Origin: Streptomyces massasporeus
GTDB taxonomy: Bacteria > Actinomycetota > Actinomycetes > Streptomycetales > Streptomycetaceae
DNA: 64,000 bases
Reading direction: 5' to 3'
Assembly (NCBI RefSeq): GCF_014648995.1
Contig: NZ_BMSE01000003.1
Location: 124,001 to 188,000 of the forward strand
The position numbers and the translations under genes were made by a program. Below the pieces are notes generated by a model. It had not been told where the DNA came from. It saw nothing but the letters and a program-made list of their open reading frames with translations, and ran no database searches. Position 1 is the stretch's first letter. The number at the start of each line of letters is the position of its first letter. Positions 29,324 to 41,452 of the stretch are shown here, piece after piece.

Positions 29324-30553
29324 GTGAGCAGCGACCCGTGGGGCCGCGTCGACGAGACGGGGACCGTGTACGTGCGTACGGCCGACGGCGAGCAGGTCGT
29401 CGGTTCCTGGCAGGCAGGCTCCCCCGAGGAGGCGCTGGCCTATTTCGAGCGCAAGTACGAGGGCCTGGTTGTCGAGATCGGCCTCCTCGAGAAGCGAGTG
29501 AAGACCACCGACCTGTCGGCCAAGGACGCCCAGGCCGCCATCGACCACATCCGCGAGCAGGTCGACGCGCACCACGTGGTGGGCGACCTGGACGCCCTGC
29601 GGGTCCGGCTGGACAAGCTGGTGGAGCTGGTGGCAGCGCGCCGCGAGGAGCGCAAGGCGCAGCGGGCGAAGCAGTCCGACGAGGCCCGTCACGCCAAGGA
29701 GGCGCTGGTCGCCGAGGCGGAGGAGCTGTCGCAGTCCGACCAGTGGCGGGCGGCCGGTGAGCGGCTGCGGGCCCTGGTGGACACCTGGAAGGGTCTGCCG
29801 CGCCTGGACCGCAAGTCCGACGACGAGCTGTGGCACCGGTTCTCGCACGCGCGCTCGGCGTTCTCCAAGCGGCGCAAGCAGCACTTCGCGCAGCTGGACG
29901 CGCAGCGCGAGGAGGCCCGCAAGACCAAGGAGCGGCTGGTCTCCGAGGCCGAGGCGCTGTCGAACTCGACGGACTGGGGCGTGACGGCGGCGCGCTACCG
30001 CGAGCTGATGTCCGAGTGGAAGGCCGCGGGCCGCGCTCAGCGCGAGCACGAGGACGACCTGTGGAACCGCTTCCGCGGCGCCCAGGACGTCTTCTTCGCG
30101 GCCCGCAGCTCGGTCTTCGCCGAGCGGGACGCCGAGCAGTCGGAGAACCTCAAGCTCAAGGAGGAGCTGGCCGAGGAGGCCGAGAAGCTCCTGCCGATCA
30201 CGGACCTGAAGGCGGCCCGCGCCGCGTTCCGGAACGTGAACGAGCGCTGGGAGGCCATCGGCCATGTGCCGCGCGACTCCCGGCCGAAGGTCGAGGGCCG
30301 GATGCACGCGGTCGAGCGGGCCATCCAGGAGGCCGAGGAGGCCGAGTGGCGCCGGACGAACCCGGAGGCACGCGCGCGTGCCGAGGGTCTCACCGGCCAG
30401 CTCCAGGCAGCGGTGGACAAGCTGCGGGGCCAGATCGAGCAGGCGCGGGCGCAGGGCAACAACGCCAGGGCCGACAAGCTCCAGCGTGAGCTCGACGGCC
30501 GCCAGGCGCTGCTGGACCAGGCGCTGAAGGGCCTGCAGGAGTTCGGAGGCTGA
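29324..30553 (+). CDS. DUF349 domain protein
   Basis: A 409-aa, highly charged, mostly helical protein rich in Glu, Ala, Arg and Lys. After an N-terminal beta segment (WGRVDETGTVYVRTADGEQVVGSW) come several DUF349 repeats with the pattern W-x4-x-x-W-K-x6-R-x-x-D-x-x-L-W-x-R-F (for example DTWKGLPRLDRKSDDELWHRFSHA and SEWKAAGRAQREHEDDLWNRFRGA). The function is not established. GGAGGAGG precedes the GTG start. It is followed by a strong terminator. Confidence 0.92.
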   Translation: MSSDPWGRVDETGTVYVRTADGEQVVGSWQAGSPEEALAYFERKYEGLVVEIGLLEKRVKTTDLSAKDAQAAIDHIREQVDAHHVVGDLDALRVRLDKLVELVAARREERKAQRAKQSDEARHAKEALVAEAEELSQSDQWRAAGERLRALVDTWKGLPRLDRKSDDELWHRFSHARSAFSKRRKQHFAQLDAQREEARKTKERLVSEAEALSNSTDWGVTAARYRELMSEWKAAGRAQREHEDDLWNRFRGAQDVFFAARSSVFAERDAEQSENLKLKEELAEEAEKLLPITDLKAARAAFRNVNERWEAIGHVPRDSRPKVEGRMHAVERAIQEAEEAEWRRTNPEARARAEGLTGQLQAAVDKLRGQIEQARAQGNNARADKLQRELDGRQALLDQALKGLQEFGG

Positions 30554-30564
30554 GCAGTCCGTCG

Positions 30565-30601
30565 AAAGGGGCTCCCGTACGAGGTGTACGGGAGCCCCTT
30601 T
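30565..30601. terminator. Bidirectional terminator between DUF349 gene and relA
   Basis: AAAGGGGCTCCCGTAC (30565-30580) pairs perfectly with GTACGGGAGCCCCTTT (30586-30601) around a five-base loop. It lies between two convergent genes and has A and T runs at its ends, so it can work in both directions. Confidence 0.88.
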
Positions 30602-30635
30602 CGTGTGGTCGGAGGTGCCGACCGCTGACGAGCGG

Positions 30636-33158
<2,523 letters not shown>

Positions 33159-33280
33159 GAGGGCTCCTCGTGCGCGATCCGGGTCCCCCGGTCAGGTTCC
33201 GGAGACCCCATGGTAGCGATCCTGAGCTCCAGGATCGCCTTCAGGCCAATGTGAGGACCGTCTACCCCGCAAAACACGGA

Positions 33281-33311
33281 AGGCGGGCTCCGGATTCCTC
33301 CGGGCCCGCCT
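33281..33311 (-). terminator. Hairpin downstream of apt
   Basis: AGGCGGGC pairs with GCCCGCCT and the stem continues through CCGGA/TCCGG with one bulged T, around a four-base loop. It lies 41 bases past the apt stop on the minus strand, between apt and relA, so the two genes probably have partly separate expression. Confidence 0.7.
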
Positions 33312-33351
33312 CCGCGGTGTCGTGCCGGTGTCCGCCGGGACGCCGTGGTCG

Positions 33352-33891
33352 CTAGACCGTGAGCAGCGCCTCCAGCGGGGCGCCGTTCAGCGCCGGCTCC
33401 AGGCGGGCGCGGCCGCTCAGGAAGCCGAGCTCCATGAGGACGGCGAGACCCGCGACCTCGGCACCGGCCCGGCGGATGAGCTGGACCGATGCCTCGGCGG
33501 TGCCGCCGGTGGCGAGGACGTCGTCGACGATCAGCACACGGTCCCCGGCGGTGAGGTCCTCGGCGTGCACCTCGATCTCCGCCGAGCCGTACTCCAGGTC
33601 GTAGGCCTGGGCGAGGGTCGCTCCGGGGAGCTTGCCCGCCTTGCGTACGGGGATGAAGCCGAGCCCCGCCCGGACGGCGACCGGGGCGCCGAGGATGAAG
33701 CCGCGGGCCTCCAGGCCGATGACCTTGGTGGCGCCGGTGCGCTCGGCGATCTCGGCGAGGGTGTCGGTCAGGGCCGTGAACGCCGCCGGGTCCGCCAGGA
33801 GCGGGGTGATGTCCTTGAACATCACGCCCGGCTCCGGGTAGTCGGCCACGTCGCGGATGCGGCTGAGCAGCAGCTCCTTGATGTCGGTCAT
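33352..33891 (-). CDS. apt: Adenine phosphoribosyltransferase
   Basis: Apt (179 aa) salvages adenine to AMP using PRPP. The N-terminal YPEPGVMFKDITPLLADPAAF and the PRPP-binding DRVLIVDDVLATGGTAEASVQLI are intact. The start ATG at 33891 overlaps the secF stop (ATGA), so it is translationally coupled to the Sec genes. The arrangement secD-secF-apt-relA is conserved in actinobacteria. Confidence 0.96.
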   Translation of the reverse strand: MTDIKELLLSRIRDVADYPEPGVMFKDITPLLADPAAFTALTDTLAEIAERTGATKVIGLEARGFILGAPVAVRAGLGFIPVRKAGKLPGATLAQAYDLEYGSAEIEVHAEDLTAGDRVLIVDDVLATGGTAEASVQLIRRAGAEVAGLAVLMELGFLSGRARLEPALNGAPLEALLTV

Positions 33892-35003
33892 CGGCGCTTC
33901 CCCGAGGGGCGGCCGCGGCCACGCGTGCGCGAGGCCGGCTGGTTGCGCGGCCCGACCACCGCGGGTGCGGCGTCCTCGGGCTCGTCCGCGTACGCCTCGT
34001 CGTCGCCCTGGACCTGGGTCTCGCCCTTGGCGGCGGCCTGGGCCCGCTTGGCGAGGACGCGCTTCTTCAGGGCCTTCATCGCCGGCTCGCGCTCCTTGAG
34101 GTCGGCGACGAGTGGCGTGGCGATGAAGATCGAGGAGTAGGCACCGGCGGCGAGGCCGACGAACAGCGACAGGGAGATGTCGTTCAGCATGCCGGCGCCG
34201 AGGACACCGCCACCGATGAACAGCAGGCCCGCGACCGGCAGCAGCGCGACCACCGTGGTGTTGATGGAGCGGACCAGGGTGCTGTTGATCGAGCGGTTGG
34301 CGACGTCGCTGTAGGTCCAGCGGGTCTGCTTGGTGAGGTCCTTCGTCTGTTCCTTGAGGCTGTCGAACACCACGACCGTGTCGTAGAGCGAGTAACCGAG
34401 GATGGTCAGCAGACCGATCACCGTGCCCGGTGTGACCTCGAAGCCGACGAGGGCGTAGATGCCGACGGTGATGGTGATGTCGTGGATCAGCGCGACGAAC
34501 GCGGCCAGCGCCATGCGCCACTCGAAGGCGATCGCCAGGTAGATCACCACGAGGATCAGGAAGATGCCGAGGCCCTGCCAGGCCTTGTTGGCGATCTGTT
34601 CGCCCCAGCTGGGACCGACCAGTTCGGCGTTGATCTGCTCCGCGTCGACCTTGAGGTCGTCCGAGAGCTGATTCTTGATCTGGTTGGCCTTGTCGGTCTC
34701 GATGCCCGCGACCTGGATGCGCAGGCTTCCGTCGCCGAGCTCCTGGACGATCGCGTCGTGACCGGAGGCCGTTTCCGCGTACTCCTCGGCCTGGGACACC
34801 GAGACGCTCATGTTCTTCGGGGTGGTGAAGACGGCACCGCCCTGGAACTCGATGCCCATGTTCAGGCCGCGCACCGCCAGGCCGACGATGGCCGTGATGG
34901 TGATCAGGATCGACAGGCCGTACCAGATCTTGCGGTTCTTGACGAAGTCGTAGCCGATCTCGCCACGGTGCAGCCGGGCGCCGAGGTTGCCGAGTTTCGA
35001 CAT
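33888..35003 (-). CDS. secF: Protein translocase subunit SecF
   Basis: SecF (371 aa) works with SecD to use the proton gradient late in protein export. The first helix is in IWYGLSILITITAIVGLAV; the extracytoplasmic domain includes GIEFQGGAVFT; and the membrane block carries the family motif region TVIGLLTILGYSLYDTVVVFD, with VALLPVAGLLFIGGG after it. A basic C-terminal tail (RTRGRGRPSGKRR) follows. The ATG at 35003 begins one base after the secD stop. Confidence 0.96.
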   Translation of the reverse strand: MSKLGNLGARLHRGEIGYDFVKNRKIWYGLSILITITAIVGLAVRGLNMGIEFQGGAVFTTPKNMSVSVSQAEEYAETASGHDAIVQELGDGSLRIQVAGIETDKANQIKNQLSDDLKVDAEQINAELVGPSWGEQIANKAWQGLGIFLILVVIYLAIAFEWRMALAAFVALIHDITITVGIYALVGFEVTPGTVIGLLTILGYSLYDTVVVFDSLKEQTKDLTKQTRWTYSDVANRSINSTLVRSINTTVVALLPVAGLLFIGGGVLGAGMLNDISLSLFVGLAAGAYSSIFIATPLVADLKEREPAMKALKKRVLAKRAQAAAKGETQVQGDDEAYADEPEDAAPAVVGPRNQPASRTRGRGRPSGKRR

Positions 35004-35004
35004 C

Positions 35005-36765
35005 TCACGCCTCCTTCGTCTCGACGGGGGCGGAGGGACGGCGGGTGCGGCGCAGTGGCGGCTGGACACCCAGGCTCTTCGGGTCCAGGCCGGACCACTT
35101 GTGGCCGCTCGCGAAGAAGGTGCGACGGGCCAGCAGCGTCAGCAGCGGCTTGGTGAAGAGGAAGACCACCACCACGTCGAGCAGCGTGGTCAGGCCGAGC
35201 GTGAAGGCGAAGCCGCGCACCTTGCCGACGGTGACGATGAAGAGCACCGCGGCGGCGAGGAACGACACGAAGTCGGAGACCAGGATGGTGCGCCGGGCTC
35301 GAGGCCAGGCCCGCTCGACGGCGGGGCGCAGCGTACGGCCCTCGCGGATCTCGTCGCGGACGCGTTCGAAGTAGACGATGAACGAGTCCGCCGTGATGCC
35401 GATGGCGACGATGGCACCGCAGACGGCCGGCAGGTTCAGCGCGAAGCCGATGGCCGGGCCGAGCAGCGACATGAGTGTGTAGGTGAGGGCGGCGGAGACC
35501 AGCAGCGAGAGGACCGCGACGAACGACAGACCGCGGTAGTAGGCCAGCAGGTAGATGACGACCAGCGCCAGACCGATCGCTCCGGCGATCAGGCCGGCCT
35601 GCAGCTGGTCACCGCCCAGCGCGGCGGTCACGGTCGTCATGCTGTCGACCTTGAAGGTCAGCGGCAGCGCACCGTAACTCAGCATGTTGGACAGTTCCTG
35701 GGCGGACTGCTGGTTGAAGTTGCCGGAGATCTCGGCGTTGCCGCCGGTCAGGGCCTGATTGACGGACGGGTCGGAGACCACGTCGCCGTCCAGGACGATG
35801 GCGAACTGGTTCTGCGGCGGCTGGTTCTGGGCCAGCTTGCCGGTGATGTCGCCGAACTTCTTGGCGCCGGCGTCCGTGAAGTCCATCGTGACCGTCCAGC
35901 CGGCACCGGTCTGGGTGTTCAGGACGGCCTGGGCCTTGTCGACGTCCGTGCCGTCGACCTCGGCGGGGCCGAGGAGGTACTTCTGCCACTGGCCCCCTGA
36001 GTTCTTGCCGCAGGCCAGGGTGGGCTGGGAGGCCTTGACGCCGTCGCCCACGGTGGAGCGGGTCTTGGTGTCCGTGCAGTCGAGCTTGGCGTACTTCGCC
36101 TGCAGCGCGTTCGCGTCGGCCTCGGCGGAGCCGCCGCTCGCCGACGGGGAGGGGCTGGCCTTGTCCGGGGCGCTCGCGGACGGCGTAGCGTCGGCCTTCA
36201 GCCCGTCGGTGACCGCGCGGCCCTGGGTGGTGGGCGTGGCGGACGGCGAGGCCGAGTTCTTGTCGGTGGCCGCGGGCTTGTCGCTGGCCGCGGCGGACGG
36301 CTTGCCCGAGGGGCTGCCGGTGGGGCTCGGGGAGGGGCTGGTCGCGCCCTTGCCGCCGGAGACCTCGGTGGCGATGACCGGGCGGAAGTAGAGCTTGGCG
36401 GTGGTGCCGACCTGCTTGCGGGCCTGCTCGGAGTTGGTCCCCTTGGGGATGTTCACGACGATGTTGTCGCGGCCCTGCGTCTGGACCTCGGCCTCCGAGA
36501 CGCCCAGACCATTGACGCGGCGCTCCATGATGGAGACGGCCGTGTCCATGTTGGTCTTGTTGATCGCCGACTCGTTGCCGGCCTCGGGGACCGCACGGAG
36601 CGTGATGCTCGTACCGCCGGCAAGGTCGATGCCGAGTCGCGGCTTCGTGTGCCCCGAGGCGAACATCCCCCCGGTGAGCGCCACGATGGCGATCAGGATC
36701 AGGGCCAGCGAGCGCCCCGGCTTGCTCTGGGCGCTCGCGCTCCGGCCCTTTTTAGGTGTGGCCAC
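35005..36765 (-). CDS. secD: Protein translocase subunit SecD
   Basis: SecD (586 aa from the GTG at 36765). One N-terminal helix (SLALILIAIVALTGGMFASG) is followed by GIDLAGGTSITLRAVPE, then the large extracytoplasmic domain and five C-terminal helices with the AIGITADSFIVYFERVRDE motif. An unusual ~90-residue Ser/Pro/Ala/Lys-rich stretch (about residues 125-215) interrupts the extracytoplasmic domain; such inserts occur in streptomycete SecD. It is separated from yajC by a perfect hairpin and abuts secF. Confidence 0.96.
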   Translation of the reverse strand: MATPKKGRSASAQSKPGRSLALILIAIVALTGGMFASGHTKPRLGIDLAGGTSITLRAVPEAGNESAINKTNMDTAVSIMERRVNGLGVSEAEVQTQGRDNIVVNIPKGTNSEQARKQVGTTAKLYFRPVIATEVSGGKGATSPSPSPTGSPSGKPSAAASDKPAATDKNSASPSATPTTQGRAVTDGLKADATPSASAPDKASPSPSASGGSAEADANALQAKYAKLDCTDTKTRSTVGDGVKASQPTLACGKNSGGQWQKYLLGPAEVDGTDVDKAQAVLNTQTGAGWTVTMDFTDAGAKKFGDITGKLAQNQPPQNQFAIVLDGDVVSDPSVNQALTGGNAEISGNFNQQSAQELSNMLSYGALPLTFKVDSMTTVTAALGGDQLQAGLIAGAIGLALVVIYLLAYYRGLSFVAVLSLLVSAALTYTLMSLLGPAIGFALNLPAVCGAIVAIGITADSFIVYFERVRDEIREGRTLRPAVERAWPRARRTILVSDFVSFLAAAVLFIVTVGKVRGFAFTLGLTTLLDVVVVFLFTKPLLTLLARRTFFASGHKWSGLDPKSLGVQPPLRRTRRPSAPVETKEA

Positions 36766-36851
36766 CTTCTCGTACTCCCTCTCGGGCCACCTCGCTCCGG
36801 ATCGGCGGACGGGCGGCCATGACATGGTGTCGGGATTCCGTGCGAGCTGGG

Positions 36852-36894
36852 CGTGTCCCGGGGTGCGCGGGCCCTGCCCGCGCACCCCGGGACA
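36852..36894 (-). terminator. Perfect 20-bp hairpin between yajC and secD
   Basis: The 20 bases at 36852-36871 pair without mismatch with 36875-36894 around a CCT loop, starting 3 bases after the yajC stop on the minus strand. There is no T-tract. It may end part of the yajC transcripts or protect the upstream message; secD would then need read-through or its own promoter in 36766-36851. Confidence 0.75.
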
Positions 36895-36897
36895 CGA

Positions 36898-37389
36898 CTA
36901 CTTCGCCTCGGAGTCGCCGTCGGTCTTCTTCGGCTCTGCGTCCGTCTTCGCCTCGGCGGCCTCGTCGGCCGGCCCGTCGGCCGCGTCCTTCTTGCCGAGG
37001 TCGACGGCCTTGTCCTCACCGGGGGCGTCGGCGGCGGACTCGCCGGTCGCGGTGAGGGAGGAGGCGTCGTCCGGGACGATGTCGGCGTCGGACTTCAGGT
37101 CGTGCTCGACGCCGTGAACGATGCGGTTGTACTCGTCGTCGGTGAGGACGGCGCCGATGGCGTTCTTGGCGAAGAGGAGATCGACGCCGGGACCGGCGTC
37201 GACGAGGACGGTGTCCTCGTTCACTTCCTTGACCGTGGCGTACATGCCCCCGATGGTGCGGATACCGCTGCCGGGCTGCATCTGGTTCCGCATGTCGGCG
37301 GCCTGCTGCTGCTTCTTCTTGGCCGACCGGGTCATCAGGAACATGGCCCCGATGAGCACGATGAACGGGAGGAGGGTCAGGAGACTCAC
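36898..37389 (-). CDS. yajC: Preprotein translocase subunit YajC
   Basis: YajC (163 aa), a partner of SecDF. An N-terminal helix (LLTLLPFIVLIGAMFLMTRSA) is followed by the basic KKKQQQ segment, then the conserved domain (MQPGSGIRTIGGMYATVKEVNEDTVLVDAGPGVDLLFAKNAIG). The C-terminal ~50 residues are acidic and Ala-rich, longer than in enterobacteria, as usual in actinobacteria. It sits between ruvB and secD. Confidence 0.93.
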   Translation of the reverse strand: MSLLTLLPFIVLIGAMFLMTRSAKKKQQQAADMRNQMQPGSGIRTIGGMYATVKEVNEDTVLVDAGPGVDLLFAKNAIGAVLTDDEYNRIVHGVEHDLKSDADIVPDDASSLTATGESAADAPGEDKAVDLGKKDAADGPADEAAEAKTDAEPKKTDGDSEAK

Positions 37390-37574
37390 GGGTCGGTACT
37401 TCCTTCACACGACCGCGCTGTGAGCGGCCAGCTGGTTGGGGGTATGTACGCCGCCGACAAAGGCGGCATCGGCGGAGTCTAAGCGAGTCCGCGCGCATGG
37501 AACAACGCTCAGCATGGCACCGGGGTTCCCCTTGCGGCCACTGACCTCGCCGCCCCGAAGGCGTGACGGAGGCG

Positions 37575-38645
37575 TCACGCCCCGAACAGGTCCCCTTGTC
37601 CGTTTCCGGCGCTCTGGGAGCGTGGCGGGGTGAGGCCGAGATGCGCCCATGCGGCGGGGGTGGCGACCCGGCCGCGGGGGGTCCGGGCCAGCAGGCCCTC
37701 CCTGACGAGGAAGGGCTCGGCGACCTCCTCCACCGTCTCACGTTCCTCCCCCACCGCGACAGCGAGCGTGGAGAGGCCGACCGGACCGCCGCCGAACAGC
37801 TTGAGCAGGGCTTCCAGCACACCCCGGTCGAGGCGGTCGAGGCCGCGCGCGTCCACCTCGTACACGGCGAGGGCCGCCGCGGCGATGTCCCTGGTGATCA
37901 GGCCGTCGGCCTTGACCTGCGCGTAGTCGCGGACGCGGCGCAGCAGGCGGTTGGCGATGCGGGGCGTGCCGCGGGAACGTCCGGCGATCTCGGCGGCGCC
38001 CTCCGGCTCGATCTCGACTTCGAGGAGGTTGGCCGAGCGGTGGATGACCCGCTCCAGTTCGGCCGGTTCGTAGAACTCCATGTGCGCGGTGAAACCGAAG
38101 CGGTCGCGCAGCGGGGGCGGCAGCAGGCCGGCCCGGGTGGTGGCGCCGACCAGGGTGAAGGGGGGCAGCTCCAGCGGGATGGCCGTGGCGCCCGGGCCCT
38201 TGCCGACGATGACGTCGACGCGGAAGTCCTCCATCGCCATGTACAGCATCTCCTCGGCGGGCCGGGACATGCGGTGGATCTCGTCGAGGAAGAGGACCTC
38301 GCCCTCCTGGAGCGAGGAGAGGATCGCGGCGAGGTCGCCGGCGTGCTGGATGGCGGGGCCCGAGGTGATGCGGATGGGGGCGCCCATCTCGGCCGCGATG
38401 ATCATCGACAGGGTGGTCTTGCCGAGGCCGGGGGCCCCGGAGAGCAGCACATGGTCGGCGGTGGCCCCACGCGCGCGTGCGGCGCGCAGCACGAGGTCGA
38501 GCTGCTCGCGGACCTTCTCCTGGCCGATGAACTCGTCCAGGTCCTTGGGGCGCAGGGCGGCCTCGACGGCCTGGTCCTCACGGTCGGCGACGGAGTCCAC
38601 CAGCCGCTCGGCGGCGTCGGCGTCGGTGGTGTCGTCCCAGTTCAT
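37575..38645 (-). CDS. ruvB: Holliday junction DNA helicase RuvB
   Basis: RuvB (356 aa) is the hexameric motor of branch migration. The N-terminal segment [21 protein letters not shown], Walker [12 protein letters not shown], Walker [12 protein letters not shown] and sensor [16 protein letters not shown] are intact, as is the winged-helix C-terminus with [13 protein letters not shown]. It follows ruvA by 45 bases, the last gene of ruvC-ruvA-ruvB. Confidence 0.97.
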   Translation of the reverse strand: MNWDDTTDADAAERLVDSVADREDQAVEAALRPKDLDEFIGQEKVREQLDLVLRAARARGATADHVLLSGAPGLGKTTLSMIIAAEMGAPIRITSGPAIQHAGDLAAILSSLQEGEVLFLDEIHRMSRPAEEMLYMAMEDFRVDVIVGKGPGATAIPLELPPFTLVGATTRAGLLPPPLRDRFGFTAHMEFYEPAELERVIHRSANLLEVEIEPEGAAEIAGRSRGTPRIANRLLRRVRDYAQVKADGLITRDIAAAALAVYEVDARGLDRLDRGVLEALLKLFGGGPVGLSTLAVAVGEERETVEEVAEPFLVREGLLARTPRGRVATPAAWAHLGLTPPRSQSAGNGQGDLFGA

Positions 38646-38690
38646 GGAGTGTGCCTCGGAATCTCGGTACGGGGGTGCGGACGGCTCGGA

Positions 38691-39296
38691 CTAGCGGGCG
38701 CGGTTCAGCGTCTGCAGGGCCGCCTTCAGCAGCTGGCCCACCTGGGGCGTGCCCTCGGCGGCCTCGGCCTGCGGGGCCACGGCGGTCACGGCCTCGTCGG
38801 CCTCCCGGGTCGTGTACCCGAGGCCGATCAGGGCCGCGTGCAGCTGGTCACGCCAGCCGCTGCTGACCGGTGCGCCGACGGCGGGTGCACCGACCGGCGC
38901 GCCGAGCCGGTCCTTCAGCTCCAGGAGCAGTTTCTGCGCGCCCTTCTTGCCGATGCCGGGGACGGCGGTGAGGGCCTTCTCGTCCGCGGTCGCGACGGCC
39001 CGGCGCAGGGCGTCCGGACTGTGCACGGCGAGCATGGCCTGGGCGAGGCGGGGGCCGACGCCGCTGGCCGTCTGGAGCAGCTCGAAGACCTGCCGTTCGT
39101 CGTCGTCCGTGAAGCCGTACAGGGTGAGGGAGTCCTCGCGGACGACCAGGGAGGTGTGCAGCTTGGCCGGCTGGCCCATGCGGAGCGTGGACAGCGTGTT
39201 CGGCGTGCACTGGACGGCCATGCCGACGCCGCCGACCTCGACGACGGCGGTGTCCGGAGCGAGTGCGGCCACTGTGCCGCTGACGAAGGCGATCAT
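38691..39296 (-). CDS. ruvA: Holliday junction DNA helicase subunit RuvA
   Basis: RuvA (201 aa) forms the tetramer that binds four-way junctions and recruits RuvB. Domain I starts with [12 protein letters not shown]; helix-hairpin-helix motifs ([30 protein letters not shown]) are at about 78-90 and 112-126; domain III ([21 protein letters not shown]) contacts RuvB. The ATG at 39296 overlaps the ruvC stop (ATGA). Confidence 0.97.
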   Translation of the reverse strand: MIAFVSGTVAALAPDTAVVEVGGVGMAVQCTPNTLSTLRMGQPAKLHTSLVVREDSLTLYGFTDDDERQVFELLQTASGVGPRLAQAMLAVHSPDALRRAVATADEKALTAVPGIGKKGAQKLLLELKDRLGAPVGAPAVGAPVSSGWRDQLHAALIGLGYTTREADEAVTAVAPQAEAAEGTPQVGQLLKAALQTLNRAR

Positions 39297-39832
39297 GCCG
39301 TCCGGCCTTTCGGTGCTTTGGCGGTGTGCAGGGCGACGGCCTGCTGGAGTCGGTTCTGCGCGGGGGCGCGCCAGATGTGGCAGATGGCGAGGGCGAGGGC
39401 GTCGGCCGCGTCGGCGGGTTTGGGCGGGGCGCTGAGCCGGAGCAGGCGGGTGACCATGGCGCCCACCTGTGCCTTGTCGGCGCGGCCGCTGCCGGTGACG
39501 GCGGCCTTGACCTCGCTCGGGGTGTGCAGCGCGACGGGGATGCCGCGGCGGGCGGCGCAGAGCATGGCGACGGCGCTGGCCTGGGCCGTGCCCATCACGG
39601 TACGGACGTTGTGCTGGCTGAAGACGCGCTCGACCGCGACGAACTCGGGCCGGTGCTCGTCGAGCCACTGCTCGATGCCCTGCTCGACGGCGACGAGACG
39701 GTGGCCGAGGTCGGCGTCCGCGGGCGTGCGGACGACGCCGACGCCGATCATCGTGAGCGGCCGTCCGGCGACGCCCTCGACTACGCCGACACCACACCGG
39801 GTCAGTCCCGGGTCCACCCCCAGCACGCGCAC
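39293..39832 (-). CDS. ruvC: Crossover junction endodeoxyribonuclease RuvC
   Basis: RuvC (179 aa from the GTG at 39832) cuts Holliday junctions. The RNase H-fold first aspartate is in [16 protein letters not shown], the glutamate in [12 protein letters not shown], and the final acidic pair in [19 protein letters not shown] lies just upstream of the GTG; a longer reading to 39889 has no support. It leads a ruvC-ruvA-ruvB unit that follows yebC. Confidence 0.95.
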   Translation of the reverse strand: MRVLGVDPGLTRCGVGVVEGVAGRPLTMIGVGVVRTPADADLGHRLVAVEQGIEQWLDEHRPEFVAVERVFSQHNVRTVMGTAQASAVAMLCAARRGIPVALHTPSEVKAAVTGSGRADKAQVGAMVTRLLRLSAPPKPADAADALALAICHIWRAPAQNRLQQAVALHTAKAPKGRTA

Positions 39833-39974
39833 GCGCCCTCCCCTTTGTGCGGCTGAACCGCCGCCGCTCTCGCGAACCTGGCTGAGCACCGTCGTGCTTC
39901 CTCGATTGAGGGTCGCGGTCCGTGGACGGTGATCTTTGGCTACGCCAGGCTATCCGCTGCCACCGACAACGACA

Positions 39975-40005
39975 GCGGGCCGGAAGACGTATGTCCCCGG
40001 CCCGC
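39975..40005 (-). terminator. Hairpin downstream of yebC
   Basis: GCGGGCCGG (39975-39983) pairs with CCGGCCCGC (39997-40005), and GAC/GTC can extend the pairing inside. It lies about 25 bases after the yebC stop on the minus strand and separates it from ruvC. Confidence 0.65.
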
Positions 40006-40029
40006 CGAGATCGCGGCATTCGCGGCGCG

Positions 40030-40782
40030 TTACGCGTCGACCTTCTCCATGACCTCGTCGCTCACATCGAAGTTGGCGAAGACGTTCTGCACGTCGTCGC
40101 TGTCCTCCAGCGCGTCGATCAGCTTGAAGATCTTCTTGGCGCCTTCCTCGTCCAGCTCGACCTGCATGGTCGGGACGAAGTTGGCGTCGGCGGAGTCGTA
40201 GTCGATGCCGGCGTCCTGGAGGGCCGTGCGGACCGCGACCAGGTCGGTGGCCTCGCTGAGGACCTCGAAGCTCTCGCCGAGGTCGTTGACCTCTTCGGCG
40301 CCCGCGTCGAGCACGGCGCCCAGCACGTCGTCCTCGGACAGCTCGCCCTTGGGGACGATCACGACGCCCTTGCGGTTGAACAGGTACGACACCGAGCCGG
40401 GGTCGGCCATGGAGCCGCCGTTGCGGGTCATGGCGACGCGGACCTCGGAGGCGGCGCGGTTGCGGTTGTCGGTGAGGCACTCGATCAGCACCGCGACACC
40501 GTTGGGGCCGTAACCCTCGTACATGATCGTCTCGTAGTCGGCGCCGCCGGCCTCGAGGCCGCCGCCGCGCTTGACCGCGGAGTCGATGTTCTTGTTCGGG
40601 ACCGACTGCTTCTTCGCCTTCTGGATGGCGTCGTAGAGAGTGGGGTTGCCCTCGATGTCGACGCCGCCCATCCGGGCAGCCACCTCGATGTTTTTGATCA
40701 GCTTCGCGAAGAGCTTGCCGCGCTTGGCGTCGATCACGGCCTTCTTGTGCTTCGTCGTAGCCCATTTAGAGTGGCCGGACAT
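40030..40782 (-). CDS. yebC: YebC/PmpR family regulatory protein
   Basis: A 250-aa protein with the family N-terminus ([27 protein letters not shown]) and the conserved [22 protein letters not shown] segment. Members are annotated as transcription regulators and have more recently been linked to translation through proline stretches. It lies upstream of ruvCAB, a common neighbourhood, and downstream of pdxST by 48 bases. Confidence 0.95.
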   Translation of the reverse strand: MSGHSKWATTKHKKAVIDAKRGKLFAKLIKNIEVAARMGGVDIEGNPTLYDAIQKAKKQSVPNKNIDSAVKRGGGLEAGGADYETIMYEGYGPNGVAVLIECLTDNRNRAASEVRVAMTRNGGSMADPGSVSYLFNRKGVVIVPKGELSEDDVLGAVLDAGAEEVNDLGESFEVLSEATDLVAVRTALQDAGIDYDSADANFVPTMQVELDEEGAKKIFKLIDALEDSDDVQNVFANFDVSDEVMEKVDA

Positions 40783-40830
40783 CTGCCTGTCTCCTTCGCG
40801 TAACCCATCTCAGCAACGAACGCAGGAATC

Positions 40831-41439
40831 CTACAAGGATCCGGCTGTCCGGTTCGCCCGCACCATGTCGACGAACAGGGCGTGGACGCGGTGGTCGCCG
40901 GTCAGTTCCGGGTGGAACGACGTGGCCAGCGCGGTGCCCTGGCGGACCGCGACGATGTGGCCGTCGTGCTCGGCGAGAACCTCGGCCCGGGCTCCGACCG
41001 ACTCCACCCAGGGGGCGCGGATGAAGACGCCCTCCACCGGGTCGCCCTCGATGCCCTGGACGCCGACGGCCGCCTCGAAGGACTCGTTCTGCCGGCCGAA
41101 GGCGTTGCGGCGCACGATCATGTCGATGCCGCCGAGGGTCTCCTGGCCCGAGCGCGGGTCGAGGATCTTGTCGGCGAGCATGATCATGCCGGCGCAGGTG
41201 CCGTAGACGGGCATGCCGTCCCGCACGCGCGCGCGGAGGGGCTCCATCAGGCCGAACAGCACGGCCAGCTTGGAGATGGTGGTGGACTCGCCGCCGGGGA
41301 TGACGAGGCCGTCGACCTCGGCGAGTTCTTCGGGGCGCCGCACCGGCCTGGCCACGGCATCGGCCGCGGCCAGGGCGACGAGGTGCTCCCGTACGTCGCC
41401 CTGGAGGGCCAGGACGCCTATGACGGGGGTGTCGCTCAT
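40831..41439 (-). CDS. pdxT: Pyridoxal 5'-phosphate synthase glutaminase subunit
   Basis: PdxT (202 aa) releases ammonia from glutamine for PdxS. The class I amidotransferase elements are complete: [10 protein letters not shown] near residue 48, the nucleophile in [10 protein letters not shown], and the His/Glu pair in [13 protein letters not shown]. It follows pdxS by 13 bases, so both subunits come from one message. Confidence 0.97.
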   Translation of the reverse strand: MSDTPVIGVLALQGDVREHLVALAAADAVARPVRRPEELAEVDGLVIPGGESTTISKLAVLFGLMEPLRARVRDGMPVYGTCAGMIMLADKILDPRSGQETLGGIDMIVRRNAFGRQNESFEAAVGVQGIEGDPVEGVFIRAPWVESVGARAEVLAEHDGHIVAVRQGTALATSFHPELTGDHRVHALFVDMVRANRTAGSL

Positions 41440-41452
41440 GGATTCCTGTGCC

